From UBA7672 sp965229115 (GTDB lineage: Bacteria; Pseudomonadota; Alphaproteobacteria; Caulobacterales; Hyphomonadaceae), in assembly GCA_965229115.1 (NCBI GenBank), contig CBDDIR010000003.1, positions 3,472,001-3,536,000 on the forward strand: a stretch of DNA of 64,000 bases, read 5' to 3'. The notes beneath the pieces were generated by a model that was not told the origin of the DNA, ran no database searches, and saw nothing but the letters and a program-made list of their open reading frames with translations. The translations under genes and the position numbers were made by a program. Shown one piece after another: positions 35,086 through 44,099 of the stretch (positions are counted from its first letter, which is position 1; the number at the start of each line of letters is the position of its first letter).

Positions 35086-35840
35086 TGTTTGCTCCGGCGC
35101 GAAACGCAGCGGCGTTCTGCGCCGCGCTTGCCCTGATGTCCTGCGCCCAGGCGCCGGAGGGTGCGGAGCAATCCGCATCGCTGGTGGAAGAGCCCATCAT
35201 CGAGCCGCCGAATCCCGCCTGCGAAGCAAGGCCAGCAATCTTCGTGAACCCCGCCATCGCGCGTCAGGGCGCTACGATGAAGCTCATCGTGCAGGAACCT
35301 GTCGGCGCTTTCGGCCCGCGCGAGATCTTCCCGCAGCTCATCACGGGTTGGACCGCCAGCCCCGCCGGCCTCGTCACGCTCGCCAAAGATGGCAGCTCAC
35401 TCACCGTGTCTGAGACTGCAAAGCCCGGCGTCGACGTCACGCTCGCAATGAAATACTGCGACCGCCCTGTCAGCCGCACCATCCGCATCGTCGGCAAGAC
35501 CGAGCCCGTCATCACCGGCCGCTGGGGTCAGGAAAGCATCACCTGCACCGGCGAGACGCCGCAGCAACCGATCCGCGAACTCATCTTCAAGGACACGGGC
35601 GACTACTCGATCACCTACGCCCCCTTCGAATCCTACACCGACTACTGGGGCAAGGCCGCCGCTGACTTCGCAGCCGGCACGCTCGCCCTCACTGTCGAGG
35701 ACGGCAACAGTACGCCCGCCGGCGGCAAGCTCTCAGGCAAGATGAGCATGACCGCCGACAACAAGCTCATCCTCGACGGTTTCTTCCTCTCCCGGCCGGA
35801 GCAATCCGGCGGCTCGTGCCGCTACGTGTTCACACAATGA
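35085..35840 (+). CDS. Predicted lipoprotein of unknown function
   Basis: A 251-residue protein with a lipoprotein signal peptide (MFAPARNAAAFCAALALMSC; lipobox LMSC, Cys20). The mature part has an acidic linker, an Ig-like/beta region (about 45-140) with two cysteines, and a C-terminal lipocalin-like region starting ITGRWGQESITCTG that ends SCRYVFTQ. I do not recognise a family. It is locked between obgE (TGATG) and proB (ATGA) by stop-start overlaps, so it is expressed with housekeeping genes and may sense or bind something in the periplasm. Confidence 0.75.
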   Translation: MFAPARNAAAFCAALALMSCAQAPEGAEQSASLVEEPIIEPPNPACEARPAIFVNPAIARQGATMKLIVQEPVGAFGPREIFPQLITGWTASPAGLVTLAKDGSSLTVSETAKPGVDVTLAMKYCDRPVSRTIRIVGKTEPVITGRWGQESITCTGETPQQPIRELIFKDTGDYSITYAPFESYTDYWGKAAADFAAGTLALTVEDGNSTPAGGKLSGKMSMTADNKLILDGFFLSRPEQSGGSCRYVFTQ

Positions 35841-36970
35841 CATCGCCCCTCGCCTCTGCACGCCGCATCGTCATCAAGGTGGGCTCGTCCCTCCTGATCG
35901 ATCAGGAAACCGGCCACCCGCACGCCGCGCGTTTCGCCGCCCTCGCCGCCGACGCCGCCAAGCTGCGCGCCGAAGGCAAGTCGATCGTTCTCGTCTCGTC
36001 CGGCGCAGTCGCCCTCGGCCGCCGCGCGCTCGGCCTCAAAGCCGGCAAGCTCCGCCTCGAAGAAAAGCAGGCAGCAGCAGCAGCCGGCCAGCCCCGCCTG
36101 ATGCGCGCTTGGGACGACGCTCTCGCCAGGCACAACGCCCCTGTCGCGCAGGCCCTGCTCACCTTCGACGACACCGAACGCCGCCGCCGCTGGCTCAATG
36201 CCCGCTCGACCATGGAAACCCTGCTCGAACGCGGCGCCATCCCCATCGTCAACGAGAACGACACCGTCGCCACCGAAGAGATCCGCTATGGCGACAACGA
36301 CCGCCTCGCCGCCCGCGTCGCCCAGATGCTCGGCGCAGACGTCCTCATCCTGCTCTCCGACATCGACGGCCTCTACGACGCCGACCCGCGCTCCAACCCC
36401 GCCGCCCAACACATCCCCGAAGTCCGCAAGCTGACGGCCGACATCGTCGCCATGGCTGGCGGCGCGAACACCTCCGCAGGCGTCGGCTCCGGCGGCATGG
36501 CCACCAAGATCGACGCCGCCCGCATCGCCCTCACCGCAGGCTGCTCCACTCTCATCACCCTCGGCACAAACACCACGGCAGACGCAGGCCCCATCGCCTC
36601 TCACCTCGCCGGCACACGCGGCACCTGGTTCCTCACCGACGTCTCGCCCGAAACCGCCCGCAAGCAATGGCTCGCCGGCGCGCTCCGCCCCACCGGCTCC
36701 GTGCGTGTCGACGCCGGCGCCGCCCGCGCCCTAAAATCCGGAAAATCGCTGCTTGCTGCTGGCGTCACCGCCATCGCCGGCCGCTTCGAACGCGGCGACG
36801 CCGTCAACGTCATCGACCCCGACGGCGCAACAATAGCGAGAGGCGTCTCAGCCTACTCCTCCGAAGACGCCGCCAAACTCATCGGCCGCAAGTCCGACGA
36901 ATTCGAAGCCATCCTAGGCTTCCGCGGCCGCCCCGCCCTCATCCACGTCGACGATATGGTGCTGGTCTAG
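35837..36970 (+). CDS. proB: Glutamate 5-kinase
   Basis: A 377-residue ProB. The amino-acid kinase domain starts RIVIKVGSSLL and carries LVSSGAVALGRR, IPIVNENDTVATEE and GDNDRLAARVA; the C-terminal PUA domain begins near residue 280. It phosphorylates glutamate in the first step of proline synthesis. I chose ATG 35837, which overlaps the lipoprotein stop, over an upstream GTG-rich extension at 35816. proA is not adjacent: it lies 3.3 kb downstream. The stop shares a CTAG with the convergent acyltransferase stop. Confidence 0.97.
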   Translation: MTSPLASARRIVIKVGSSLLIDQETGHPHAARFAALAADAAKLRAEGKSIVLVSSGAVALGRRALGLKAGKLRLEEKQAAAAAGQPRLMRAWDDALARHNAPVAQALLTFDDTERRRRWLNARSTMETLLERGAIPIVNENDTVATEEIRYGDNDRLAARVAQMLGADVLILLSDIDGLYDADPRSNPAAQHIPEVRKLTADIVAMAGGANTSAGVGSGGMATKIDAARIALTAGCSTLITLGTNTTADAGPIASHLAGTRGTWFLTDVSPETARKQWLAGALRPTGSVRVDAGAARALKSGKSLLAAGVTAIAGRFERGDAVNVIDPDGATIARGVSAYSSEDAAKLIGRKSDEFEAILGFRGRPALIHVDDMVLV

Positions 36971-38007
36971 ACTGCAGGCTGAGCAACAGCCGCCTTCCGC
37001 GTCTGCCAACGTCCCCACATCGCATTCAGCGCACGGCGCGCGGGTCGCTCAACGAGATAGTAGCTCGCCAGGCCAGCAGCCACCGCGCATGGCAGCATGA
37101 GCCATACATTGCCGCCATGCTCTCTGACCATTTTGTAGAACGGCTCCTGCCAAAGGTAGAGCGAATACGACCAGATGCCGATCCGCGTCAGCCATGGCAG
37201 CGACAGCAAACGCACAACAGGCTTCGCCGAAACTTCACACAGCGCAACGCCAACAGCGAGCAGGCTCGTGCCCAGCGTGTATTGAACCCACATCGGGAAT
37301 GCCGGGAAATTCAACAGCACCGCAGCAGCGATCGCAGGCCCGAAGATCCATGGCGCGAACCGCTGCACCACAGCTTGGTCCATGCGGTGACGGATCAGCA
37401 GGTAAACGGCGCCCGATATGAAGATCGAGCTGAGATGAACGTCGCTTCGGCCGTAGTCCTCAAAGAAACTCTGGTGCAACACGATCTCGCTGAACGCGCC
37501 ATCGATCATCGCAGCGATAGCGACCACCACCATCGCCACAACCGGCCGCCACGGTCCTCGCCCGATCAGGAAGGCAAGCAGCCCCAGCAGCAGGTAGGAA
37601 TGCTCCTCCACACACAGCGACCACATGTGGTCGAACCATCCGCTCGGTTTAACAAACGCGAGCATATAGTTCTGAACGAAGGTAACGCTGGCCAGAACCC
37701 ACAAGGGAGAGATTTCGAAGTAACCGCCGACGATCAGCCCAAAAACGAAGAACGCCACAACGAACACGATCAGCGCCGGTAGAATCCGCGTCGCACGGCG
37801 ATAGAAGAACTCACCCAAAGGAAGCTTCTTAACGAACAGGATGTCGGCCATAAGCCGCCCGCTCAGAACGAAGAAAAGCTCGACGCCGAACAGTCCCAAA
37901 TTGAAACCGGGTATCGGGAAGAAGTGGCCTACGAGAACCGCCAGAATGGCAAACGCACGCCATCCATCCAACGCCAGAAGCCGTTCTGAACCAGCTGTAT
38001 TGGGCAT
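36967..38007 (-). CDS. Acyltransferase 3 family membrane protein (OafA/YrhL type)
   Basis: A 346-residue polytopic protein starting at ATG 38007. The motif LLALDGWRAFAILAVLVGHFF holds the family R-x10-H pattern (given here as LDGWRAFAI...VGHFF), followed by GVELFFVLSG and about ten membrane helices. These proteins O-acetylate or O-acylate surface sugars at the inner membrane. It is convergent with proB, sharing CTAG at the stops, and is one of several insertions between proB and proA. The C-terminus VERPARRALN is usual for the family. Confidence 0.88.
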   Translation of the reverse strand: MPNTAGSERLLALDGWRAFAILAVLVGHFFPIPGFNLGLFGVELFFVLSGRLMADILFVKKLPLGEFFYRRATRILPALIVFVVAFFVFGLIVGGYFEISPLWVLASVTFVQNYMLAFVKPSGWFDHMWSLCVEEHSYLLLGLLAFLIGRGPWRPVVAMVVVAIAAMIDGAFSEIVLHQSFFEDYGRSDVHLSSIFISGAVYLLIRHRMDQAVVQRFAPWIFGPAIAAAVLLNFPAFPMWVQYTLGTSLLAVGVALCEVSAKPVVRLLSLPWLTRIGIWSYSLYLWQEPFYKMVREHGGNVWLMLPCAVAAGLASYYLVERPARRALNAMWGRWQTRKAAVAQPAV

Positions 38008-38129
38008 TTTCTGACATGAGGCGCTGCTTGCCGCGCCGCCCTTGCAAACCACACAGACCACTCGTCCGTGAGCTTGTAGTGCAAGCCAGATGCAACGGCG
38101 CTAAGTTAATCGCCGCAGTTGTTCGCGTT

Positions 38130-38402
38130 TCAGGCGACCAGATCCCGATACTGCTTCGAGCCGCGCAGCCAGCCGGCTGCGTAGCCGCACACCGGCACGA
38201 CGCGCCAGTTGTTGCTCCGCGCTTCTTCAGCCACCTTGGTCATCAGCCGTCCTGCCGCGCCCGTGCCGCGTAGTTCCGGCGGCGACTCGACCCAGAGGAT
38301 GGTCAGCACGCCGTCTTCCTTGCGATAGCGCGCGAAGGCCGTGTGGCCATTCTCATCCAGCTCATACTGGTTGGCGCCGGTGTTATCGCGAAGTTCGCTC
38401 AT
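38130..38402 (-). CDS. Small GNAT-like N-acetyltransferase (YjdJ/CG type)
   Basis: A 90-residue minimal GNAT. From ATG 38402 (GGAG 8 bases upstream) it reads MSELRDNTGANQYELDENG, then the acetyl-CoA site PPELRGTGAAGRLMTKVAEEAR and the ending VVPVCGYAAGWLRG. This short family (Acetyltransf_CG) lacks the N-terminal strands of normal GNATs and has a conserved C-terminal Cys region. Function in bacteria is not settled. It lies alone between the acyltransferase and SDR genes. Confidence 0.9.
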   Translation of the reverse strand: MSELRDNTGANQYELDENGHTAFARYRKEDGVLTILWVESPPELRGTGAAGRLMTKVAEEARSNNWRVVPVCGYAAGWLRGSKQYRDLVA

Positions 38403-38475
38403 CGAAAGACTCCTGTCCCGGCCCGCATTCTTGCCCACCAATCTAAGCGAAACGGGGCATAAATCGAGTTGTTCC

Positions 38476-39285
38476 CTACGCCGCCTTCTCGACAGCCTTC
38501 ACGCCATACCGCGCCGCCGCCTCGCTACGAGAAAGGTTCGGCAACAGCTTCAGCCGCGCCGCTTCATACGCCTCCCAGTCCGCAACTTCCGGGAGAGCCG
38601 GTATCGTCACCAGCTCGCCTGCATCGAACCCGGCCAGCGCCGCATCCACCATGTCGTGCACGTCCATCACGCGCGCGGGATCAATCGCAGCGATATCAAT
38701 CCCCGCCCGCTCCCAGATCTCCGTCCGCGTCGCGCCCGGCAGCACTGCCTGCACCTTCACGCCACGCGCAACACCTTCATTGTGCAACGCCCGGCTGAAA
38801 CTCAGCACGAACGCCTTCGAGCCAGAATAAGCCGCCCCGCCCATCTCATGCGCCACGCCCAGCACAGACGACAGGTTGATGATCGCCCCGCCCCCGCGCT
38901 TCGCAAACGCATTCGCCGCTGCAATGCCCAGTCGCGCCGCGGCCGTCACATTGAGATCGATCAGCTTCTGGAAATCATCCGGCGTCGATCCGATCACCGG
39001 CTTCGACACGGCCATGCCCGCATTATTCACCAGCACGCCGATGTGCGGGTCATTGCCGATCAACTGCTCGATCCGCTCCAGCTGCGAACGATCGGTCAGA
39101 TCCGCCGTCTCGATGGCGACATTCACGCCATGCTGTTCCCACAACCTGTTTGCCAGCGTCTCCAGACGCTGGAAATCGCGCGCCACCAGAACAAGATTGT
39201 GCCCACGCTTGGCAAACCGCTCGGCGTAAACCGCGCCGATCCCGGTCGAGGCGCCTGTAATCAGGACGGTATCTTTGGTGCTCAT
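38476..39285 (-). CDS. Short-chain dehydrogenase/reductase
   Basis: A 269-residue classical SDR: cofactor loop TGASTGIG (about 10-17), NNAG (about 88-91), catalytic Ser in NLSSVLG and YSGSK (Tyr/Lys pair), then LPGATRTEIW. It reduces or oxidises a small carbonyl/alcohol using NAD(P). Start ATG 39285. It is divergent from an HxlR regulator across a 102-base gap with two palindromes, so it is probably the regulator's target. HxlR-SDR pairs commonly respond to electrophilic aldehydes or quinones. Confidence 0.93.
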   Translation of the reverse strand: MSTKDTVLITGASTGIGAVYAERFAKRGHNLVLVARDFQRLETLANRLWEQHGVNVAIETADLTDRSQLERIEQLIGNDPHIGVLVNNAGMAVSKPVIGSTPDDFQKLIDLNVTAAARLGIAAANAFAKRGGGAIINLSSVLGVAHEMGGAAYSGSKAFVLSFSRALHNEGVARGVKVQAVLPGATRTEIWERAGIDIAAIDPARVMDVHDMVDAALAGFDAGELVTIPALPEVADWEAYEAARLKLLPNLSRSEAAARYGVKAVEKAA

Positions 39286-39329
39286 CGTCAAACCCCTTTG
39301 GGCAAAAACCTGTCCGGCCAAACGCCGAT

Positions 39330-39366
39330 GTCCAAAAGGTTGGACGGCGACTTGCATAATGCAAGT
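39330..39366. promoter_or_regulatory. Paired palindromes, probable HxlR operators
   Basis: Two perfect inverted repeats lie between the divergent SDR and HxlR genes. GTCCAA (39330-39335) faces TTGGAC (39340-39345) over AAGG. ACTTGCAT (39350-39357) faces ATGCAAGT (39359-39366) over a single A. The second is 21 bases before the HxlR start, a position suited to autorepression. Confidence 0.7.
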
Positions 39367-39387
39367 TACCTCGCCATATCCTTCCTC

Positions 39388-39723
39388 ATGAGAAGGAAGA
39401 GTTTTGCTGAAGACATCTGCGGGGTCGCCCGCACGCTCGATCGCGTCGGCGATCCCTGGAGCATGCTGATCCTGCGCGACGCCGGCTTCGGCTCCACGCG
39501 CTTCGACCAATTTGAAACCCATCTCGGCATAGCGCCCAACATGCTCACACGCCGCCTCGAAACCCTGGTCGAGGCCGGCATGCTCGAACGCCGCCTCTAT
39601 TCCGAAAAGCCCGAGCGCTACGAATACCTGCTCACGGATCGCGGCCGCGACTTCCAGCCCATCCTCAAAGCCTTGAAGAGCTTCGGCGAACGCCACTACC
39701 CGAAACGTCGTGCGAAGGTATAA
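39388..39723 (+). CDS. HxlR-family winged-helix regulator
   Basis: A 111-residue MarR-like HxlR protein starting MRRKSFAEDICGVARTLDRV. The HxlR pattern GDPWSMLILRDAGFGSTRFDQF and the recognition region APNMLTRRLETLVEAGMLERR followed by the wing (YEYLLTDRGRD) are clear. Cys11 in EDICGVA is at the position used for redox or electrophile sensing in HypR/YodB-type members. It likely controls the divergent SDR gene and itself through the palindromes just upstream. Confidence 0.92.
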   Translation: MRRKSFAEDICGVARTLDRVGDPWSMLILRDAGFGSTRFDQFETHLGIAPNMLTRRLETLVEAGMLERRLYSEKPERYEYLLTDRGRDFQPILKALKSFGERHYPKRRAKV

Positions 39724-39731
39724 CCGCCGCC

Positions 39732-40274
39732 ATGCGCGCCGCCTTCGCAAAGGATTTCATCACGCGCCCGTTGAACCTCGCGGTCGATGGGCCAGCCCTT
39801 CACGCCATCTATGGCGATGAGGAAAGCTGCCGCTATCTCACGCGCCCGGCCCACGCCACCGTCGAAGACACGGTCGCCATGATCCAGCAGTGGGAAAACC
39901 GCGAAGACATGAACTGGGTGCTGGCAGATCACGCCGATGGCCCGGCCCTCGGCCGCGTCTCCGTCTATGCGTCGGCCAAGCCCAATGTCTGGGAAGCCGC
40001 CTGCATGATTGCGCCCGCCGGCCGCGGCCGCAATCTCGCCGCCCGCGGCCTCGCGCTCCTCATCGACGAAGCCTTCGCCACGCGCCCCATCCGCCGCATC
40101 ATGGCCGACGTCGATCCCGACAACATCCCCTCTGTCCGCGTCTTCGAGAAGCTGGGCTTCGGCTATGAAGGCCGCCTGCGCGGCGAATGGGAAACCCATA
40201 TCGGCGTCCGCGACAGCCTGATCTTTGGCCTGCTCCGCGAAGACCCACGACCGTGGCGCAACTGGACTTTCTAG
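39732..40274 (+). CDS. GNAT acetyltransferase (RimJ/RimL-like)
   Basis: A 180-residue GNAT beginning MRAAFAKDFITRPLNLAVDG. The acetyl-CoA loop is IAPAGRGRNLAARGLALLID, and the C-terminal signature is DPDNIPSVRVFEKLGFGYEG followed by RDSLIFGLL. Acceptor unknown. It starts 8 bases after the HxlR stop and ends 28 bases before proA, so it could be in transcripts with either. Confidence 0.9.
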   Translation: MRAAFAKDFITRPLNLAVDGPALHAIYGDEESCRYLTRPAHATVEDTVAMIQQWENREDMNWVLADHADGPALGRVSVYASAKPNVWEAACMIAPAGRGRNLAARGLALLIDEAFATRPIRRIMADVDPDNIPSVRVFEKLGFGYEGRLRGEWETHIGVRDSLIFGLLREDPRPWRNWTF

Positions 40275-40302
40275 CTGCCCCACACCCTGCTAAACGGACG
40301 CC

Positions 40303-41592
40303 ATGACAATTCAGCTCCCCCTCGCCGCGCACGACGCGGGCCTCGCCGGCATCATGATGGCCATGGGCGTCTCCGCACGCGCCGCCTCGCATGAAGTGAT
40401 GAAGGCCGGGCCAGACAAGCGCACGGCTGCCTTGAAGGCGATGGCTGCGCGCATCCGCTCCGCGGCTCCGGCCCTGCTGGAAGCCAACAAGGAAGATATG
40501 GCCGCCGCCAATGCCAAAGGCATCTCCGGCGCCATGCTCGATCGTCTCGAACTCACCCCGTCCCGCATCGAGGCGATGGCGCAGGGCGTCGAGGATGTCG
40601 CCAACCTGCCCGATCCCGTCGGCGCCGTGCTGGCCACCTGGACCCGCCCGAACGGCCTCGAAATGTCGCGCGTGCGCGGCCCCATCGGCGTCATCGGCAT
40701 CGTCTATGAAAGCCGCCCGAACGTCACGGCCGATGCCGGCGCGCTTTGCCTGCGCGCCGCCAACGCGGTCATCCTGCGCGGCGGTTCGGAAAGCCTGAAG
40801 TCATCCCGCGCCATCGCCGATTGCATGCGCGCCGGCCTCGCCGATGTCGGCCTGCCGTCTGATGCGATCCAGCTTGTGCAGACGGCTGATCGCGCCGCTG
40901 TCGGCCACATCCTCTCCGGGCTCGGCGGCAAGCTCGATGTCGTCGTTCCCCGTGGCGGCAAGTCGCTCGTAGCCCGCGTGCAGGAAGAAGCCCGCGTGCC
41001 GGTGATCGGCCACCTCGAAGGCCTCTGCCACACATACATCCACGCCAAGGCAGATCCGGATAAGGCCGAAGCCATCATCCTCAATGCCAAGCTGCGCCGC
41101 GTTGGCGTCTGCGGCTCGACCGAGACGATGCTGATCGACGCCACCATCGCGCCGAACCTTCTCCCCCGCCTCGCAAAAGCACTCGAAGACAAAGGCTGCG
41201 AACTGCGCGGCGACGAACGCGCGCGCGCTATCTATCCGATGGCCGCCGCGAGCGAAGAAGACTGGACCACGGAATACCTCGCGCCGATCCTCTCCATCGC
41301 CGTCGTCGAAAACGTCGATGGCGCCATGGCGCACATCGCGCGCTACGGTTCGCAACACACCGACAGCATCGTCACCGAAGACAAATCGGCCGCGGAACGA
41401 TTCCTCGCTGAAGTCGACTCGGCGATCGTCATGCACAACACCTCGACGCAGTTCGCAGATGGCGGAGAATTTGGCTTCGGTGGTGAAATCGGCATCGCCA
41501 CTGGCCGCCTGCATGCACGCGGCCCGGTTGGCGCCGAACAGCTGACGATCTTCAAATACGTCGTGCGCGGCACGGGCCAGACACGCCCGTAA
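40303..41592 (+). CDS. proA: Gamma-glutamyl phosphate reductase
   Basis: A 429-residue ProA with the family segments GVIGIVYESRPNVTADA, NAVILRGGSE, DVVVPRGGKSLV, GHLEGLCHTY and the catalytic-cysteine strand RRVGVCGSTE. It reduces glutamyl-5-phosphate to glutamate semialdehyde with NADPH, the second step of proline synthesis. Normally cotranscribed with proB, here it is separated by an acyltransferase, small GNAT, SDR/HxlR pair and GNAT. After it, 226 bases pass before the next long gene. Confidence 0.97.
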   Translation: MTIQLPLAAHDAGLAGIMMAMGVSARAASHEVMKAGPDKRTAALKAMAARIRSAAPALLEANKEDMAAANAKGISGAMLDRLELTPSRIEAMAQGVEDVANLPDPVGAVLATWTRPNGLEMSRVRGPIGVIGIVYESRPNVTADAGALCLRAANAVILRGGSESLKSSRAIADCMRAGLADVGLPSDAIQLVQTADRAAVGHILSGLGGKLDVVVPRGGKSLVARVQEEARVPVIGHLEGLCHTYIHAKADPDKAEAIILNAKLRRVGVCGSTETMLIDATIAPNLLPRLAKALEDKGCELRGDERARAIYPMAAASEEDWTTEYLAPILSIAVVENVDGAMAHIARYGSQHTDSIVTEDKSAAERFLAEVDSAIVMHNTSTQFADGGEFGFGGEIGIATGRLHARGPVGAEQLTIFKYVVRGTGQTRP

Positions 41593-41725
41593 ACGCTAGC
41601 GAAATCGTCCGCCTGATCATCATGTGTTGAGTCTCTGCGCGCGCGTTCCAACGCCGCGCGAGACCTTTCCATTTCATTGAAGCTGACTCGCGCGCGAAAT
41701 TATTCGCCATCGTGGAGGCATTGTA

Positions 41726-41785
41726 ATGTGCCTGCCCTATTCCCGCCTCACGCAACAAGCGAAGCTGCTCCCGGGTGATAAGTGA
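41726..41785 (+). CDS. Possible 19-residue upstream peptide
   Basis: ATG 41726 is preceded by GTGGAGGC (good ribosome site, about 7-base spacing) and the frame MCLPYSRLTQQAKLLPGDK ends at TGA 41783-41785, 33 bases before the GTG start of the membrane protein gene. It could be a leader peptide coupling translation to the downstream cassette. There is no support other than the ribosome site and position. Confidence 0.3.
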   Translation: MCLPYSRLTQQAKLLPGDK

Positions 41786-41818
41786 TGGGGCCGGGCATAC
41801 GCAGCTGAAGGACTTGCT

Positions 41819-43429
41819 GTGGAAGAAACCGTAGATCCCTCGACGGGCCTCCCGTCGTCGTCGGCCGCTATTGATGGCGGCTCTTTTTTTGGAATTCCGT
41901 GGTGGATCGCGATCATCGCGATCATCCTCATCATGTGGATGGCGCGCGAACCCATGCGCCGCGTCCTCTGGCAGGTGTTCTTCATCACCGGTCGCCTGTT
42001 CGGCCGATGGGGCCTCTGGCTCCACGATCATGGCCGTCGCGCGCGCTCCAACTGCGACGAGAAGATCGCCTCGCATCGCGCGGACGAGCTTCAGGAACGC
42101 ATGCTGATGCTGGAAAACCGCATCGGCCATCGCGCTGAACGCCTGCCGAAAGAAACCGGGCCGATCATCACCCGCCTCGACAAGAGCACCCACGCCCTCG
42201 CCAGCACGGCGACGGCGCTGGCTGACATCAATGTCGAAGACGCCGCCGAACGCGCCTTCCGCTCCGCCATGCCGTCCATCGAAAACGGCCGCAACCTCTC
42301 GAAGCTTGAGCGCAACATCGCGCAACAGACCTCGAAAGCGATGGCCGAACGCCTCACGCCCATCCGCCCCGCGCTCACCGCCCTCAAGACCGAAGGCCCG
42401 CGCCTGCGCGACATCGCGGAGAAGCTCACCAAGACCCAGCAGGAATTCGACAAGCACGCAGACGACGTCAACAAGTCGTTCGTCGAGTTCGAGCAGATCG
42501 TGAAGTCAGAAGACCGCACGGCTGTCGCCGCCAAAGCCTCGATCTTCGTCCCCTGGCTGATCGCCGTCCTCATCACGGCCATCGCCCTCGCAGGCGTGTT
42601 CCTCAACTTCTTCCTGATCGAACGCCCGATGTCGGAAATCGTCGGCGAAGGCGCACGCATCGGCGGCGTCGGCCTGCCAGCAGTCGCAGCCATTGTCGTC
42701 ATCTTCCTCGAATTCGTCGCAGGCGTGATCCTGATGGACGCGGCGGGCTTCACCAAGCTTATCCCCGCCTTCCATTCGATGACGCAGTCGAGCCGGCGGA
42801 TCATGTTCTTCGTCGCCTTCGGCTTCCTCACCGCCTTCTCGGTCCTCGAGATCACGCTCTCCATCGTGCGCGAAGAGATCATCGAGCAGCAGCAGGAAAC
42901 CCGCGACATCGCCAACCGCGCCCTCCTCGCCCCTACGCCGGACGCAGCCACGCCCGACGCCGCAGCCCCAACCGAGGAAACCGCCCCAGCCCGCGAACGC
43001 CCGAACGTCTTCGGCCTCCAGCTCTCGACGTTCGCGCAGGTCATCCTCGCCGCGATCATCCCCTGGCTGCTCGCCGCCGCAGCGCTTCCGCTGGAAGCCA
43101 TCGTGCGCAACTCGGTGTTCATGGTCTCGATCGCCGGCAGCTACCTGATGCTGTTCTCCGCCTTCCTGTTCAAGACGCTCTCAGTCCTGTTCAAGAACAT
43201 CGGCCTCTTCGTCCTCGCAATCTACGACCTCATCATCTTCGCCCCCCTCTGGGTCGAGCGACGCGTCAAAGGCGCCACCCGTTCGCGCAATGGCGGCGGT
43301 GATGATGGCGGCGACGAACCGCTCGTCCTCCAGAAGAAGTCCACCCAGCCCGACGCGCCGCCCAAGCGCGACCGCGACCGTGGCGACAAGGACAAGTCCA
43401 ACAAGGAACGGGAGCTGCAGCAGGCATGA
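41819..43429 (+). CDS. Polytopic membrane protein with long cytoplasmic or periplasmic coil
   Basis: A 536-residue protein from a GTG start (41819). Hydrophobic helices are at about 26-42, 240-266, 285-310, 328-350, 403-428, 432-455 and 458-478. Between the first two lies a 190-residue helical segment (about 80-230) with heptad-like Leu/Ala spacing, and a Pro/Ala/Thr linker (371-393) precedes the last helices. The C-terminus is highly charged (KRDRDRGDKDKSNKERE). I do not recognise a family. Its stop overlaps the start of a VWA-like lipoprotein gene (ATGA, 43426-43429), so the products likely form a complex. Confidence 0.7.
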   Translation: MEETVDPSTGLPSSSAAIDGGSFFGIPWWIAIIAIILIMWMAREPMRRVLWQVFFITGRLFGRWGLWLHDHGRRARSNCDEKIASHRADELQERMLMLENRIGHRAERLPKETGPIITRLDKSTHALASTATALADINVEDAAERAFRSAMPSIENGRNLSKLERNIAQQTSKAMAERLTPIRPALTALKTEGPRLRDIAEKLTKTQQEFDKHADDVNKSFVEFEQIVKSEDRTAVAAKASIFVPWLIAVLITAIALAGVFLNFFLIERPMSEIVGEGARIGGVGLPAVAAIVVIFLEFVAGVILMDAAGFTKLIPAFHSMTQSSRRIMFFVAFGFLTAFSVLEITLSIVREEIIEQQQETRDIANRALLAPTPDAATPDAAAPTEETAPARERPNVFGLQLSTFAQVILAAIIPWLLAAAALPLEAIVRNSVFMVSIAGSYLMLFSAFLFKTLSVLFKNIGLFVLAIYDLIIFAPLWVERRVKGATRSRNGGGDDGGDEPLVLQKKSTQPDAPPKRDRDRGDKDKSNKERELQQA

Positions 43430-44097
43430 TCGCCAGATCTCTGTTGGGGGCGGCCGGTAAAGCAGCAGCATGTGCGATCGCCATCGCCGCCCTCTCCGCC
43501 TGCGGCCTCGTGACCTCGACCAGCCGCTCGGTGTTCTTCGTCTTCGACGTCTCCGGCACCTACGTGAAATCCGTGCCGGACGCCGCCAAGCTGGCCAACA
43601 TCACGGTCGCTGACCTCCTCCCCGGCGACTACATCGCGGCGAGCCAGATCAGCGCCTGCTCCTTCTCGGAGAAGGAGATGATCCTTAACCGCCAGCTCCC
43701 CCAAACCCCCAGCCTCGCCGCCGAAGCCAAGCGCGAGGTCTTCACCGCCCTCAACGACTACGCCACCCACGTGAAGTCCGCGAAGTTCACCGACATCCGC
43801 GGCGCCATCGCCCAGGCCGCCTTCGAGCTGAAACAGCGCCCCGAGGAAGCCCGCTACATCGTGCTCTTCTCGGACATGCTGGAAGACTACGGCAAGACAT
43901 GCGACACCTCGAAGATCCCGCTGAATCTCGAAGGCATCCACGTGATCGCTGCCAACGTCATCAAGACCAACCCGGCCGATCCGGAGAAATACTTCGAGAC
44001 GCTGAAACAGTGGGAAGCCACGATCGTCGCCGCCGGCGGCACGTGGTCGCTGGTCTCCTCGCCCGACCAGCTGCCGAAGCTCGTCACGGGGTCCTGA
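43426..44097 (+). CDS. Lipoprotein with von Willebrand A-like domain
   Basis: A 223-residue protein with a lipoprotein signal (lipobox LSAC, Cys26). The mature part begins with the strand VFFVFDVSGTY, where Asp41-x-Ser43-x-Thr45 matches a MIDAS metal site, continues through KFTDIRGAIAQA and RYIVLFSDMLED (second acidic MIDAS strand), and ends IVAAGGTWSLVSS. It is a compact VWA fold of about 190 residues, likely binding a partner through a divalent metal at the envelope. It is the middle gene of the three-gene cassette, joined to its neighbours by an overlap and a 2-base gap. Confidence 0.75.
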   Translation: MIARSLLGAAGKAAACAIAIAALSACGLVTSTSRSVFFVFDVSGTYVKSVPDAAKLANITVADLLPGDYIAASQISACSFSEKEMILNRQLPQTPSLAAEAKREVFTALNDYATHVKSAKFTDIRGAIAQAAFELKQRPEEARYIVLFSDMLEDYGKTCDTSKIPLNLEGIHVIAANVIKTNPADPEKYFETLKQWEATIVAAGGTWSLVSSPDQLPKLVTGS

Positions 44098-44099
44098 TC

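Noticed and set aside
36109..37782. Rightward frame of 557 codons across proB and the acyltransferase gene
   Set aside because: Out of frame with proB and antisense to the acyltransferase; extreme Arg/His content (runs of RRHR) is typical of a shadow frame.
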